A stretch of 64,000 nt of DNA from Cobetia marina (GTDB taxonomy: Bacteria; Pseudomonadota; Gammaproteobacteria; Pseudomonadales; Halomonadaceae), in the NCBI RefSeq assembly GCF_001720485.1, contig NZ_CP017114.1, positions 186,001 through 250,000 of the forward strand, in the 5' to 3' direction. Below, piece after piece: positions 1 through 9,680 of this stretch; position 1 is the stretch's first letter, and each line of letters starts with the position of its first letter. Both the position numbers and the translations under genes were made by a program. The notes under the pieces were generated by a model. That model did not search any database, had not been told where the DNA came from, and worked only from the letters and a program-made list of their open reading frames with translations.

Positions 1-540
1 TTCATCGGCCAGCAGCACGCGCGGTGCGTGACGGCGCGAGACCTCATCGGCGATGTACAGCTGGTGCGGTACCAGGTCGACCTTGGGGCCGGACAGGCCC
101 AGCGCGGGGCTCTGCTCGACACGATGGAAGTGGCGCAGGGTGCGGTAACGCAGGTCGAACCAGTCATTGCGGTCGACCTGGCCGGTCAGCAGGCGGTCAC
201 GGGCCTGGTTGAACTGCATCTTGTCGTTGAGGCGTGCCTCGGGAAGCTCGAGCAGCTCGCCGGCGCTTTCGCCTTCACGTTCACAGATGTAGAGGATCTG
301 GCCGCGCACTTCCTTGGAGTCATCGACGATCAGCCATTCGCCATCGTCGGACTGGATGCGGTCGCCATTGCCGAAGGCGACTCGGGTCAGGGGCGCCTCG
401 CGGAGGCTGTAGGTGCGGGTTTCTTCGCTGGCGGCAAAGAGGACGGTAACCGTGCGGAAATCGACATTGAGGATCGTGCCAAGGCCGAGATCGGCCTCAC
501 CATCACTGATCCAGCGCTGACCGGGAATGAAGTCGCTCAT
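1..540 (-). CDS. rapA: RNA polymerase-associated helicase RapA (N-terminal part)
   Basis: This is the first 180 codons of a Swi2/Snf2-type ATPase that binds RNA polymerase and helps recycle it after termination. The rest runs off the left edge. The translation starts MSDFIPGQRWISDGEADLGLG and closely follows the N-terminal Tudor-like domains of E. coli RapA, including the 'GQRWISD' opening and the 'RRHAPRVLLADE' stretch that leads into Walker A. The ATG at 538-540 is preceded by CGAGG. No ATPase motif is inside the window, so activity cannot be judged. The upstream 183 bases hold no other gene. Confidence 0.93.
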   Translation of the reverse strand, partial: MSDFIPGQRWISDGEADLGLGTILNVDFRTVTVLFAASEETRTYSLREAPLTRVAFGNGDRIQSDDGEWLIVDDSKEVRGQILYICEREGESAGELLELPEARLNDKMQFNQARDRLLTGQVDRNDWFDLRYRTLRHFHRVEQSPALGLSGPKVDLVPHQLYIADEVSRRHAPRVLLADE

Positions 541-590
541 GATGCCTCGGGGTAGGACAAAGACGGGAATCGGGAATACAGGGGCGCGGT

Positions 591-619
591 ATCTTACCGG
601 ATCACGCGCCGTGGCTTAA
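591..619 (-). promoter_or_regulatory. candidate rapA promoter
   Basis: On the minus strand a TAAGAT (-10) lies 17 bases downstream of TTAAGC (-35), about 50 bases before the rapA start. The -35 match is weak, so this is only a candidate. Confidence 0.3.
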
Positions 620-723
620 GCGCCTTTTGTCCTTGTGAGGCGTCTTTGTCCTCTCGTGTCGTCACTGGGCGTGGTGCACCCATGGCATGAGGCCTTCTCT
701 CATGATTTGGGGGAGGGTGTCCG

Positions 724-1581
724 TCACGATCCAGACGGGGGCATCAGCGCCTGCAGCTGGGCGCGGCTCAACTCGCCGATGTGGCGTTCGATCAGGCGGC
801 CTTCGCCATCGAATATCAGGGTGGCGGGCAGGCCCTGTGCGTCGGCGAGCCCCATCAGCTGCATGGCGGGGTCCAGCAGGGCGTATTCCAGCGTGAGTCG
901 CTCACTCTTGAGGAAACGAGTGACCGCGAGCGCCTGTTCGCCCTGATTGGCCAGCACCACGGTGACATCCGGCCGGGCGTCCACCTCGGCCAGCAGCGGC
1001 ATCTCCCGGCGGCAGGGCGGGCACCAGGTAGCCCACAGATTGACGATCACGCGCTGATTGCGGACCTCATCCAGCAACACCGGGCGACGATCCAGATGAT
1101 GCAGGGTGATCGACGGCATGCGCTCGATGGAATGCGTGCTGCCCAGCGGGTCGAGCTGCTTGAGGCCGAGGAAAGCGGTCAGGCCCAGAGTCAGACTGCC
1201 CAGCGCGATGACCTGGCGAATCACGCCATGCCGGCGCAGCAGCCACAGGCTGGCCAGGGTCGCGGCCAGCATGCCGCCGAGCAGGTGGTAGCCCGGTTGC
1301 CACAGCTTGAGAATATCCAGCGGTGTCTGCTGATAACTTGCCCAGTGCAGGGCGACGTAAGTGAGGCGCGCACCGATCACCCAGCTGACCAGCATGCGAT
1401 TGAACCAGCGCGAGGGGCTCAGCGGTGAAGAGTCGTGAGCGGGCGCGGTCGTGCCCCTGGCGTGCATGCGCGCCAGTAGACGAATCAGCAGCGAGAACTC
1501 GATCAGCATCACCAGGGCTGCCACGAAGGCATAGAGGCGTTCGACGGAAATCAGGGCAGGGCCCAGAGCGATGGCATCCAT
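724..1581 (-). CDS. membrane-anchored TlpA/DsbD-type thiol-disulfide reductase
   Basis: A 285-residue protein with two parts. The N-terminal half has several hydrophobic segments (roughly residues 10-35, 60-80, 90-115 and 120-140). The C-terminal half is a thioredoxin fold with a WCPPC active site within 'NLWATWCPPCRREMPLLAEV' and a cis-proline region 'GLPATLIF'. Proteins of this kind reduce or exchange disulfides in periplasmic proteins, often in cytochrome c maturation; the substrate here is unknown. I chose the ATG at 1581 because AAAGGA lies about nine bases upstream; an in-frame ORF continues further but its extra 60 residues look non-coding. It is divergent from the small gene at 1760. 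Confidence 0.8.
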   Translation of the reverse strand: MDAIALGPALISVERLYAFVAALVMLIEFSLLIRLLARMHARGTTAPAHDSSPLSPSRWFNRMLVSWVIGARLTYVALHWASYQQTPLDILKLWQPGYHLLGGMLAATLASLWLLRRHGVIRQVIALGSLTLGLTAFLGLKQLDPLGSTHSIERMPSITLHHLDRRPVLLDEVRNQRVIVNLWATWCPPCRREMPLLAEVDARPDVTVVLANQGEQALAVTRFLKSERLTLEYALLDPAMQLMGLADAQGLPATLIFDGEGRLIERHIGELSRAQLQALMPPSGS

Positions 1582-1759
1582 GCGGTTATCCTTTGGCGGT
1601 GTCCGGGAAGGGGCATTCGGGTCAGCACTACCTGTCGAGCGGCGCTTGGCCGGCGCTGCAGTCGTGAGGCTCGAGTATGCGATAATCGACGGACTTCGAC
1701 ATCCACGCCTCGCGCGCTGAGCATTGCTCTGGCGCCGAGGACGCTCCAGGGATATCCCC

Positions 1760-2020
1760 ATGCTTTCACATCATTATGACCGTAGCCGTGCGATCGCCGT
1801 TGCCAGTCAGGCCGCCGGCCTTATCGCCATCGTCGCGCTGGAAACCTGGCTGGGGGATGCCGCCCGCCCGTGGCAGGGGCTGGTGTTCGCCCTGATGCTT
1901 GCCTGTGGACTAGGGTTGGCGCTGCGCAGTTACTACCTCAAGCAAAAGGCCCGCCGCGACCGAGAACGTGCTGGTCGCGAGCGGGCCCGCAAGGCGAGTG
2001 ACACCTGGATGTCCGATTGA
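1760..2020 (+). CDS. small membrane protein of unknown function
   Basis: An 86-residue protein. A hydrophobic stretch at about residues 9-25 is followed by a second one at about 35-55, then a very basic tail (KQKARRDRERAGRERARKAS), so it is probably a two-pass inner-membrane protein with a positively charged cytoplasmic end. The ATG at 1760 has CAGGGA upstream; an earlier in-frame start at 1724 lacks a ribosome site. I do not recognise a family. The next gene converges on it with only 14 bases between, and no terminator hairpin is visible there. Confidence 0.6.
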   Translation: MLSHHYDRSRAIAVASQAAGLIAIVALETWLGDAARPWQGLVFALMLACGLGLALRSYYLKQKARRDRERAGRERARKASDTWMSD

Positions 2021-2034
2021 CGCAGGTGAGCGAC

Positions 2035-2265
2035 TCAGTAGCTCTGCAGTCGGTAGCCTTCACGCTCCATGCAGTACTTCAGCAGCGTCTGCTTCTCGTT
2101 GTCTGACTTGTCCGTCAGGCCAAGTTCGTACTGGCAGCCGGCCCAGGTGTTGTGAGCCTCCGTGCTGTTGGCACCGGGCTTCTCCCATTGGGTACGGGTG
2201 GAGGCGTAGGCGGAGAGCAGGGAGGTGAGCAGCAGGGACAGCATGGCAAGGCGCAGTGTGTGCAT
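2035..2265 (-). CDS. small secreted protein of unknown function
   Basis: A 76-residue protein. The first 21 residues (MHTLRLAMLSLLLTSLLSAYA) form a typical Sec signal peptide with an AYA|S-like cleavage site, leaving a mature acidic protein of about 55 residues with two cysteines (in 'AGCQYEL' and 'KYCMEREG') that could form a disulfide in the periplasm. AGGATG lies just before the ATG at 2265. I do not recognise the family. It sits between a convergent small membrane-protein gene and tRNA-Pro. Confidence 0.6.
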   Translation of the reverse strand: MHTLRLAMLSLLLTSLLSAYASTRTQWEKPGANSTEAHNTWAGCQYELGLTDKSDNEKQTLLKYCMEREGYRLQSY

Positions 2266-2345
2266 GTGGCATCCTGAGGGATGTAAGGCATTGGAGGGGA
2301 GTTCGTCACTGGGCAACATCAGCCGCAGGAAAACCTTCCAGCATC

Positions 2346-2379
2346 AAAAAAGCCGCTGATCAGTGATCAGCGGCTTTTT
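2346..2379 (-). terminator. bidirectional terminator after tRNA-Pro
   Basis: The arms AGCCGCTGATCA and TGATCAGCGGCT form a strong hairpin. It has an A-run on one side and a T-run on the other, so it can stop the tRNA-Pro transcript on the minus strand and read-through on the plus strand. Confidence 0.8.
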
Positions 2380-2387
2380 CAGATATC

Positions 2388-2464
2388 TGGTCGGAGTAGC
2401 AGGATTCGAACCTACGACCTCTGCCTCCCGAAGGCAGCGCTCTACCAAGCTGAGCTATACTCCG
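2388..2464 (-). tRNA. proK: tRNA-Pro(CGG)
   Basis: A 77-base cloverleaf on the minus strand. The acceptor stem CGGAGTA pairs with TACTCCG, followed by discriminator A and an encoded CCA. The anticodon stem CTGCC/GGCAG encloses the loop TTCGGGA, giving anticodon CGG, which reads CCG proline codons. The T-loop GGTTCGAATCC is standard. It is a single tRNA gene with its own promoter and terminator. Confidence 0.97.
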
Positions 2465-2495
2465 ATGCGTCGTGAGCTTGTCTCGACGGAGGTGA

Positions 2496-2523
2496 ATTAT
2501 ACGCAGACAGCTTTGCTTTGCAA
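2496..2523 (-). promoter_or_regulatory. tRNA-Pro promoter
   Basis: On the minus strand TTGCAA (-35) and a perfect TATAAT (-10) are separated by 16 bases, ending 31 bases before the mature tRNA. This is a strong sigma-70 promoter. Confidence 0.75.
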
Positions 2524-2665
2524 GCCCTTGAGGTCAAAAAGTTTTATCGATGTCTCAAGGGGCAATTCGGCTGTCGAGAAGCGCGCTTCTCTTCACCTCA
2601 TCCTGCCGGTGCTTCTCGTCACGTTTTCCTGCTGGTGGTCTGTCTCCCCGTGGCTGAAAGGGGGA

Positions 2666-3655
2666 TCAGGCCTGACGGCCGACACTCAACAGCGCGATGC
2701 GTTCGAGGCTGTCGCGGAAGTCACTCTCCGGCAGCGCCTCGAGTTCCGCCAGGGCGTTGTCGGCCATTTCCTGCGCGCGACTGCGGGTATAGTCGAGGCC
2801 GCCGGTGAGGCGCACGACTTCCAGTACCTCGTCGAGTTGCTCCAGTCCGCCCTTCTCGATGGCGCCACGTACCAGGCTGGCCTGCGCCGGGCTTCCGACC
2901 TGCATGGCGCGAATCAACGGCAGGGTCGGCTTGCCCTCGGCCAGGTCATCACCGACATTCTTGCCCATGGTCTCGGCGTCGCCCTGATAGTCGAGCAGGT
3001 CATCGATGAGCTGGAAGGCGAGGCCCAGGTAGCGGCCATAGTTCTGCAGCGCGCTGACCTGTGCCGCCGTGACGGTGCCATCTGCTTCCTGGGCGAGTAT
3101 CGCCCCGGCATGCGCGGCCGCCTCGAACAGCATGGCGGTCTTGCCGTGGATGGTCTCGAAGTAGGCGGCTTCATCGATGTCGGCATTGCCGATGTTGGTC
3201 AGCTGCAGGACCTCGCCTTCGGCGATGGTGCAGGTGGCGGCGGAGAGAATCGCCATCACGTCCATCGAGCCGACTTCCACCATCATCTGGAAAGAGCGGG
3301 AATAGAGGAAGTCACCGACCAGCACGGAGGGCGCATTGCCCCAGGTGTCATTGGCGGTGGAGCGACCGCGACGCAGACTGGACTCGTCGACGACATCATC
3401 GTGCAGCAGTGTCGAGGTGTGCATGAACTCGATCAGTGCGGCCAGGTTGATGTGGCGATCACCCTGATAGCCGAGTGCGCGGGCTGCCAGCAGCACCAGG
3501 ACCGGGCGCAGGCGCTTGCCACCACTCTGGATGATGTACTGACCGATGGTCTGGACCAGCGGCACGCGCGACTCGAGCTGCGCGAGAATGGTGCGGTCTA
3601 CGGCGGCGAAGTCATCTGCCACTGCCGCGTGAAGGGTCGATGCGTCGGCTTGCAT
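2666..3655 (-). CDS. ispB: octaprenyl/polyprenyl diphosphate synthase
   Basis: A trans-prenyltransferase that extends farnesyl diphosphate with isopentenyl diphosphate to make the ubiquinone side chain. Both aspartate-rich motifs that bind the Mg-diphosphates are present: 'LLHDDVVD' followed by the RRG motif, and 'QLIDDLLDYQGD'. The GGKRLRP substrate motif is near residue 45. The 329-residue form starting MQADAST fits the E. coli IspB length (323); a 345-residue form from 3703 is also open. Neither start has a clear Shine-Dalgarno, so the start is uncertain. As in many gammaproteobacteria it is divergent from rplU-rpmA. Confidence 0.92.
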   Translation of the reverse strand: MQADASTLHAAVADDFAAVDRTILAQLESRVPLVQTIGQYIIQSGGKRLRPVLVLLAARALGYQGDRHINLAALIEFMHTSTLLHDDVVDESSLRRGRSTANDTWGNAPSVLVGDFLYSRSFQMMVEVGSMDVMAILSAATCTIAEGEVLQLTNIGNADIDEAAYFETIHGKTAMLFEAAAHAGAILAQEADGTVTAAQVSALQNYGRYLGLAFQLIDDLLDYQGDAETMGKNVGDDLAEGKPTLPLIRAMQVGSPAQASLVRGAIEKGGLEQLDEVLEVVRLTGGLDYTRSRAQEMADNALAELEALPESDFRDSLERIALLSVGRQA

Positions 3656-3803
3656 GAGGTCGTCGTGCCCGTAGCGAGAGGTGAGGCCGCCGTGGCGTGC
3701 CATTTGCCGGTTATGCTATGGGGCACCCCTATGGCCGTCAAGGCGTGCACCCGCGCAGGGATGCAGGCTGGCGGCGGGTCGGGCGTGTGCATCTTGACAT
3801 TGC

Positions 3804-3832
3804 TTGTCGATCGCGGCACGCGGCGCTATAAT
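3804..3832 (+). promoter_or_regulatory. rplU-rpmA promoter
   Basis: TTGTCG (-35) and a perfect TATAAT (-10) with 17-base spacing lie about 105 bases before rplU. A TTGACA at 3794-3799 is too far (27 bases) from the -10 to be its partner. Confidence 0.65.
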
Positions 3833-3938
3833 ACGCGGCCGTGACTCATCCCGCTCCCTGTCAGATGGCTCCAGAAGGGGCGCCACTCGCAGCAGGCCAC
3901 CCAAGAGCACACCCTTGATGAGTTCGATGGAGAGAATC

Positions 3939-4250
3939 ATGTACGCAGTTATCAAGAGCGGTGGCAAGCAGTACCGCGTTCAGGAAGGCCAGACCCTGAA
4001 GCTCGAGAAGCTTGAAGTCGCCACTGGCGAAACTATCCAGTTCGACGAAGTCCTGATGGTCGCTGAAGGCGACGACATCAAGGTCGGCGCTCCGCTGGTT
4101 GAAGGTGCCAAGGTTGCTGCCGAGGTCGTGTCTCACGGCCGTGGCGACAAGGTCACCATCATCAAGTTCCGTCGCCGGAAGCACTCCATGCGTCGTGCGG
4201 GCCACCGTCAGTGGTTCACCGAAGTCAAGATCACTGGTATCTCTGCGTAA
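3939..4250 (+). CDS. rplU: 50S ribosomal protein L21
   Basis: A 103-residue protein starting [18 protein letters not shown], the usual L21 opening, and carrying the C-terminal L21 signature '[16 protein letters not shown]'. It binds 23S rRNA near L20. The full length matches E. coli L21 (103). The ATG is preceded by GGAGAG. It forms an operon with rpmA 33 bases downstream and possibly obgE, separated by a terminator-like hairpin. Confidence 0.98.
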   Translation: MYAVIKSGGKQYRVQEGQTLKLEKLEVATGETIQFDEVLMVAEGDDIKVGAPLVEGAKVAAEVVSHGRGDKVTIIKFRRRKHSMRRAGHRQWFTEVKITGISA

Positions 4251-4283
4251 TTGCAGCGCTACCCACCATAGGAGAATTATCCA

Positions 4284-4541
4284 ATGGCACATAAGAAGGC
4301 GGCGGGCTCTACCCGCAACGGTCGCGATTCTGAATCCAAGCGCCTTGGTGTGAAGCTGTTCGGTGGCCAAGCGGCTATCGCCGGCAACATCATCGTGCGT
4401 CAGCGCGGCACCCGTTTCCACGCCGGTACTGGCGTTGGCATCGGCAAGGACCACACTCTCTTCGCTCTGGCCGACGGCCACGTGAAGTTCGAGACCAAGG
4501 GTCCGAAGAACCGCAAGTTCGTCAGCATCGTTTCTGCCTGA
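4284..4541 (+). CDS. rpmA: 50S ribosomal protein L27
   Basis: An 85-residue protein starting [19 protein letters not shown], with the conserved '[15 protein letters not shown]' block. The L27 N-terminus reaches into the peptidyl-transferase centre. Length equals E. coli L27. The start has AGGAGAAT upstream. No N-terminal extension of the kind cleaved in Firmicutes is present. Confidence 0.98.
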   Translation: MAHKKAAGSTRNGRDSESKRLGVKLFGGQAAIAGNIIVRQRGTRFHAGTGVGIGKDHTLFALADGHVKFETKGPKNRKFVSIVSA

Positions 4542-4602
4542 AACGTCTGACAGCTTACGCAGACTGGACGATGCCCCGGTATCGTATGACGGTCTGCAAG
4601 GA

Positions 4603-4627
4603 AGCCCCGCTCAGGCGGGGCTTTTTT
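4603..4627 (+). terminator. terminator after rpmA
   Basis: AGCCCCGC and GCGGGGCT form an 8-bp stem with a 4-base loop, followed by six T. It separates rplU-rpmA from obgE, though obgE starts only 40 bases later, so partial read-through is likely. Confidence 0.85.
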
Positions 4628-4636
4628 GTCGCATGA

Positions 4637-5863
<1,227 letters not shown>

Positions 5864-5933
5864 GGTCGAGGTTCGTCCGGTGGCTGCCCTGCGAGGCAGT
5901 CACTGAGTGACGAGCGACCCGCTTCGCGATTCA

Positions 5934-5977
5934 CGCCCCGCCCCGAGCCTTCTGGTCTCGCGGCGGGGCGTTTTCGT
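5934..5977 (+). terminator. terminator after obgE
   Basis: CGCCCCGCC pairs with GGCGGGGCG, with a second CGAG/CTCG stem inside, followed by TTTTCG. It lies 70 bases past the obgE stop. Confidence 0.8.
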
Positions 5978-6073
5978 TGCAGGTGCCGCTCGAGGGTGAT
6001 GACAGCAGCGGGGCGGGAGCGGACAATGACGCGACGGGGCAGTCACAGCCTGCCGAGCGGGGCGGGAGACCAC

Positions 6074-7255
6074 ATGACAGGAGATAGTGCGGTGGCGGAG
6101 CAGAAGGTGGCGGAAGTGGCGGAGATGGGCAGTCGGGTCGGACGTGAGGCATTGGCCAGGGCGCGGCGCGTGGTGGTCAAGATCGGCAGTGCGCTGCTGA
6201 CCGACGACGGCCGCGGGCTGGACGATGCCGGCATCGGGCGTTGGGTCGACCAGATCGCGGCACTGCATGCGCGTGGCATCGAGGTGATCGTGGTGTCTTC
6301 CGGCGCGATCGCCGTCGGCATGTCCCGGCTTGGCTGGACGGCGCGACCCAGTGGCGTGCATGAGCTGCAGGCCGCGGCGGCGGTCGGCCAGAATGGCCTG
6401 ACCCAGTGCTATGAAGAGCATTTCCATCGTCACGGCCTGACCACCGCCCAGATTCTGCTGACCCACGACGATCTCTCCAATCGCAAGCGTTACCTGAATG
6501 CACGCTCGGCGCTGCGCACCCTGGTGGAGCTGCGCGTGGTGCCGGTGATCAACGAGAATGACACTGTCGTCACCGACGAGATTCGCTTCGGTGACAACGA
6601 TACGCTCGGCGCGCTGGTCGCCAATCTGCTGGAAGCCGATGCCCTGTTGCTGCTCACCGATCAGGAAGGGCTGTACGACGCCGACCCGCGCCATGATCCG
6701 GCGGCCAGGCTGATCGAGGAAGCGCAGGCCGATGACCCGATGCTGGTCAAGGTCGCCGGTGGCGGCGGGGTGCTGGGGCGTGGCGGCATGGCCACCAAGG
6801 TGCGGGCGGCGCGCCTGGCAGCCCGCAGTGGCGCGCTGACGGTGATTGCCTCCGGCCGCCAGCCTGACGTGATCACGCGCCTAGCCGCTGGCGAGCGCTT
6901 CGGTACCCTGCTGCTGCCCGAGCATGCGCCGATCGCGGCGCGCAAGCGCTGGATCGCCGGGCAACTGCAGGTGCGGGGCACCCTGACGCTGGATGCCGGT
7001 GCCGTCAGCGTGCTGACCACGCGTGGTTCCAGCCTGCTGCCGGTGGGCGTGAAGAAGATCGAGGGAGCCTTCAAGCGCGGTGACCTGGTGCAGTGTGTCG
7101 ATGAATCCGGCGCGCGGATCGCCAAGGGGCTGGTCAACTATTCCGCGGTCGACGCCGAGCGCATCCTGGGGCTGCCGAGTCATCAGATCGAGGCTGCGCT
7201 GGGCTATATTGAGGCGCCGGAGCTGATCCATCGCGACAACCTCATCGTGCTGTAG
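6074..7255 (+). CDS. proB: glutamate 5-kinase
   Basis: It phosphorylates glutamate, the first step of proline synthesis; proline is both a nutrient and a compatible solute. The amino-acid kinase domain shows '[13 protein letters not shown]', '[10 protein letters not shown]', '[17 protein letters not shown]' and '[10 protein letters not shown]'. A PUA domain forms the C-terminal third ('[23 protein letters not shown]'). I chose the ATG at 6074 (393 residues) because GGGAGA lies seven bases upstream. An in-frame ORF extends back to 5996, and another ATG at 6125 would give 376 residues, closer to the E. coli length, so the start is not certain. Confidence 0.95.
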   Translation: MTGDSAVAEQKVAEVAEMGSRVGREALARARRVVVKIGSALLTDDGRGLDDAGIGRWVDQIAALHARGIEVIVVSSGAIAVGMSRLGWTARPSGVHELQAAAAVGQNGLTQCYEEHFHRHGLTTAQILLTHDDLSNRKRYLNARSALRTLVELRVVPVINENDTVVTDEIRFGDNDTLGALVANLLEADALLLLTDQEGLYDADPRHDPAARLIEEAQADDPMLVKVAGGGGVLGRGGMATKVRAARLAARSGALTVIASGRQPDVITRLAAGERFGTLLLPEHAPIAARKRWIAGQLQVRGTLTLDAGAVSVLTTRGSSLLPVGVKKIEGAFKRGDLVQCVDESGARIAKGLVNYSAVDAERILGLPSHQIEAALGYIEAPELIHRDNLIVL

Positions 7256-7258
7256 GGC

Positions 7259-7288
7259 GCATGAGGCCTGCCGATGCGGGCCTCATGC
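7259..7288 (+). terminator. hairpin after proB
   Basis: GCATGAGGCC and GGCCTCATGC form a perfect 10-bp stem starting four bases after the proB stop. No T-run follows, so it could be a transcript-end stabiliser rather than a true intrinsic terminator. Confidence 0.5.
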
Positions 7289-7519
7289 TGGCAGTCATCC
7301 GTCTGGCCATGCTAGACTCTGCCGTCCTGTCGGGAGCTGGTCCGCTCCGATGGCGAAGGCTTGGCGGGGCTTCCACGTCAAGTCGCTGATTTCTCTATGG
7401 TCTTCACGTCAAGTGTCGAAAGCGAGAGATGACCGGACCCGCTGTCGCCTCGCGACAACGTCTTCCAAATTCAAGTTCATGAGTACGCGCCTACGGGTGG
7501 ACTCATAAGGAGCATCAAA

Positions 7520-7786
7520 GTGGCAAACTCCAAGCAAGCTCGCAAGCGCGCTCGTCAGGCTGAAGTCCGTCGTCAGCACAACTCCGCACAGCGTTCCGCC
7601 GTGCGTACCAGCGTCAAGAACGTGCTGAAGGCCGTCAAGACTGGTGACCACGCTGCTTCCATGGCCGCTTTCAATGTCGCGCAGAAGGTCCTCGACCGTT
7701 ACGCCGACAAGGACATCCTGTCCAAGAAGAAGGCCGCTCGCGTCAAGAGCCGTCTGAACGCACGCGTCAAGGCACTGGCTGTCTGA
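7520..7786 (+). CDS. rpsT: 30S ribosomal protein S20
   Basis: An 88-residue basic protein (ANSKQARKRARQAEVRRQHN...) that binds 16S rRNA early in 30S assembly. It uses a GTG start with a good AAGGAG eight bases upstream. The E. coli gene starts with UUG and its weak start is part of autoregulation by free S20; a weak GTG here fits the same logic, but that is inference. A leader region of about 260 bases separates it from proB. Confidence 0.97.
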   Translation: MANSKQARKRARQAEVRRQHNSAQRSAVRTSVKNVLKAVKTGDHAASMAAFNVAQKVLDRYADKDILSKKKAARVKSRLNARVKALAV

Positions 7787-7800
7787 GACGTGTTCGCGTG

Positions 7801-7827
7801 AAAAAACCGGCTTCGGCCGGTTTTTTT
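7801..7827 (+). terminator. terminator after rpsT
   Basis: ACCGGC and GCCGGT close a TTCG tetraloop, with A6 before and T7 after: a textbook intrinsic terminator that could work on both strands. Confidence 0.9.
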
Positions 7828-7889
7828 GTGTCTGTCTATCGTGTTGGATGGCATCGGTATCGGATCAGGGAAGTGAAAGGGGTGTCAGG

Positions 7890-9557
7890 GTGAGCAAGCC
7901 GCAGGATGAGTCGCCCAGAGGCGATCAGGATGTCGGGAAGGAGTCGGGTCGCCAGGCCGTGCAGACTGGCTCTCAGGCGACGGCTCAGGCAGAGACCAGC
8001 AGTGGAGACAGCCTGCCGGTGCGTGCGGGACTGCTGCGCTCCGGGCTGATCGTCAGCGTGATGACGATGCTGTCGCGGGTGCTGGGGCTGGCGCGAGACG
8101 TGATCATCGCCAGTCTGCTGGGGGCAGGCAGCGGGGCGGATGCCTTCTTCGTGGCCTTCAAGATCCCCAACTTCATGCGTCGTCTGTTCGCCGAGGGGGC
8201 CTTCAATCAGGCCTTCATTCCGGTGCTGTCCGAGTATGCGACCCGGCGCACGCGGGAAGAGGTCCGCGAGTTGCTGGATGCCGTCAGTGGCAGTCTCGGC
8301 GTCATCCTGGCGCTGATCACGGCGCTGGCGATGCTGTGCGCGCCCTGGCTGGTGTGGGTCTTCGCGCCGGGGTTCGGTGACGATGCCGGCAAGCTGGCGC
8401 TGACCGGTGACATGCTGCGCCTGACCTTTCCCTATCTGCTGCTGATCTCGCTGACCGCCTTCGCCGGCAGCGTGCTCAATACCTGGAACCGCTTCGCGGT
8501 GCCGGCCATCACCCCGGTGCTGCTCAACCTGAGCCTGATCGGCGCGGCGCTGTTGCTGGCACCGCGTTTCGAGACACCCGCCATGGCGCTGGCCTGGGGC
8601 GTGTTGATCGCCGGTGGCGTGCAGCTGCTGTTCCAGGTGCCGTTCCTGCTGCGTCTTGGCCTGATGCCCAAGCCATGGCCGAACTTCGCCCACGAAGGCG
8701 TGCGGCGCATCCTCAAGTTGATGACACCGGCGCTGTTCGGGGTCTCGGTCTCGCAGATCAACCTGCTGCTGGATACCGTGCTGGCCTCGTTTCTGGTCAC
8801 CGGCAGCGTGTCGTGGCTCTATTACTCCGACCGGCTGGTCGAACTGCCGCTGGGCATCATCGGCATCGCCATCGGCACCGTGATTCTGCCGGCGCTCTCC
8901 AAGCGTCACGCGGAGCAGTCGCTGGAGCACTTCCAGAAGATGCTCGACTGGGCGCTGCGTTCGGTATTGTTGATCGGCGTGCCGGCGGCGCTGGCGCTGG
9001 GCGTGCTCGCGGAGCCGCTGCTGATCACGTTGTTCCACTATGGGGCGATGACGGACAATGATGTGGTGATGTCGGCCCAGAGCCTGCGGGCCTACAGCTT
9101 CGGGCTGCTGGCCTTCATGCTGATCAAGGTGCTGGCACCGGGCTTCTATGCGCGTCAGGACACGAAGACGCCGGTCAAGATCGGCATCATCGCGATGGTC
9201 GCCAACATGGCCTTCAACCTCGCGCTGATCGTGCCGCTGGCCCATGCGGGCCTGGCATTGGCCACGGCGCTGTCGGCCTTCCTGAATGCCGGGCTGTTGG
9301 CGCGTGGCCTGTATCGCGAGGGTGTGCTGCGCTTCCAGCCGGGCTGGGGGCGCTATTCGCTGACGCTGATCGGCGGTTGCGCCCTGATGGGCGGCGGCCT
9401 GCTGTGGCTGTCACCGGACTGGACCACCTGGCTCGGTTGGGGCCTTTGGGAGCGCTGTGCGATGATGGGGGCGCTGGTCGTCGGCGGTGTGCTGGTCTAT
9501 GCACTGTGGTTGGGGCTTTGCGGCATACGTCCGCGCCACTTCCGCATGCAGGGCTGA
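7890..9557 (+). CDS. murJ: lipid II flippase MurJ
   Basis: A polytopic inner-membrane protein of the MATE/MOP superfamily that flips lipid II for peptidoglycan synthesis. It has about 14 hydrophobic segments and the MurJ/MviN signatures 'LSRVLGLARDVIIASLLGAG' and 'DAFFVAFKIPNFMRRLFAEGAF', with the arginines of the central cavity. I favour the GTG at 7890 (555 residues), which has AAAGGGG upstream; an ATG at 7848 adds 14 residues but lies right behind the rpsT terminator with a poor ribosome site. A hydrophilic leader of about 45 residues precedes the first membrane segment, longer than in E. coli MurJ (511 residues). Confidence 0.95.
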   Translation: MSKPQDESPRGDQDVGKESGRQAVQTGSQATAQAETSSGDSLPVRAGLLRSGLIVSVMTMLSRVLGLARDVIIASLLGAGSGADAFFVAFKIPNFMRRLFAEGAFNQAFIPVLSEYATRRTREEVRELLDAVSGSLGVILALITALAMLCAPWLVWVFAPGFGDDAGKLALTGDMLRLTFPYLLLISLTAFAGSVLNTWNRFAVPAITPVLLNLSLIGAALLLAPRFETPAMALAWGVLIAGGVQLLFQVPFLLRLGLMPKPWPNFAHEGVRRILKLMTPALFGVSVSQINLLLDTVLASFLVTGSVSWLYYSDRLVELPLGIIGIAIGTVILPALSKRHAEQSLEHFQKMLDWALRSVLLIGVPAALALGVLAEPLLITLFHYGAMTDNDVVMSAQSLRAYSFGLLAFMLIKVLAPGFYARQDTKTPVKIGIIAMVANMAFNLALIVPLAHAGLALATALSAFLNAGLLARGLYREGVLRFQPGWGRYSLTLIGGCALMGGGLLWLSPDWTTWLGWGLWERCAMMGALVVGGVLVYALWLGLCGIRPRHFRMQG

Positions 9558-9619
9558 GCCCCGACTCTCGATTCACATCTCGCGTTCCAGCAGTTTTCTC
9601 TCTGGTGGGGCAACGGTGG

Positions 9620-9648
9620 CTGTCAGCGCCGTGCCCCTTCGCTATAAT
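9620..9648 (+). promoter_or_regulatory. ribF operon promoter
   Basis: CTGTCA and a perfect TATAAT with 17-base spacing end 33 bases before the ribF ATG. It probably drives ribF-ileS and perhaps the genes to ispH. Confidence 0.6.
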
Positions 9649-9680
9649 CGACCACTTTCGGCGGCTTGTGTGATGCACGC

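Noticed and set aside
3794..3832. TTGACA at 3794 as the -35 of the rplU promoter
   Set aside because: It is 27 bases from the TATAAT, far beyond workable spacing; TTGTCG at 3804 has 17 bases.
2363..3844. A 493-codon open frame on the plus strand
   Set aside because: It is the antisense shadow of ispB and crosses tRNA-Pro; no protein family fits, and ispB on the other strand is clear.
7836..9245. A 469-codon open frame opposite murJ
   Set aside because: Composition is dominated by Q, H, R and D as expected for the antisense of a GC-rich gene; no ribosome site and murJ is certain.
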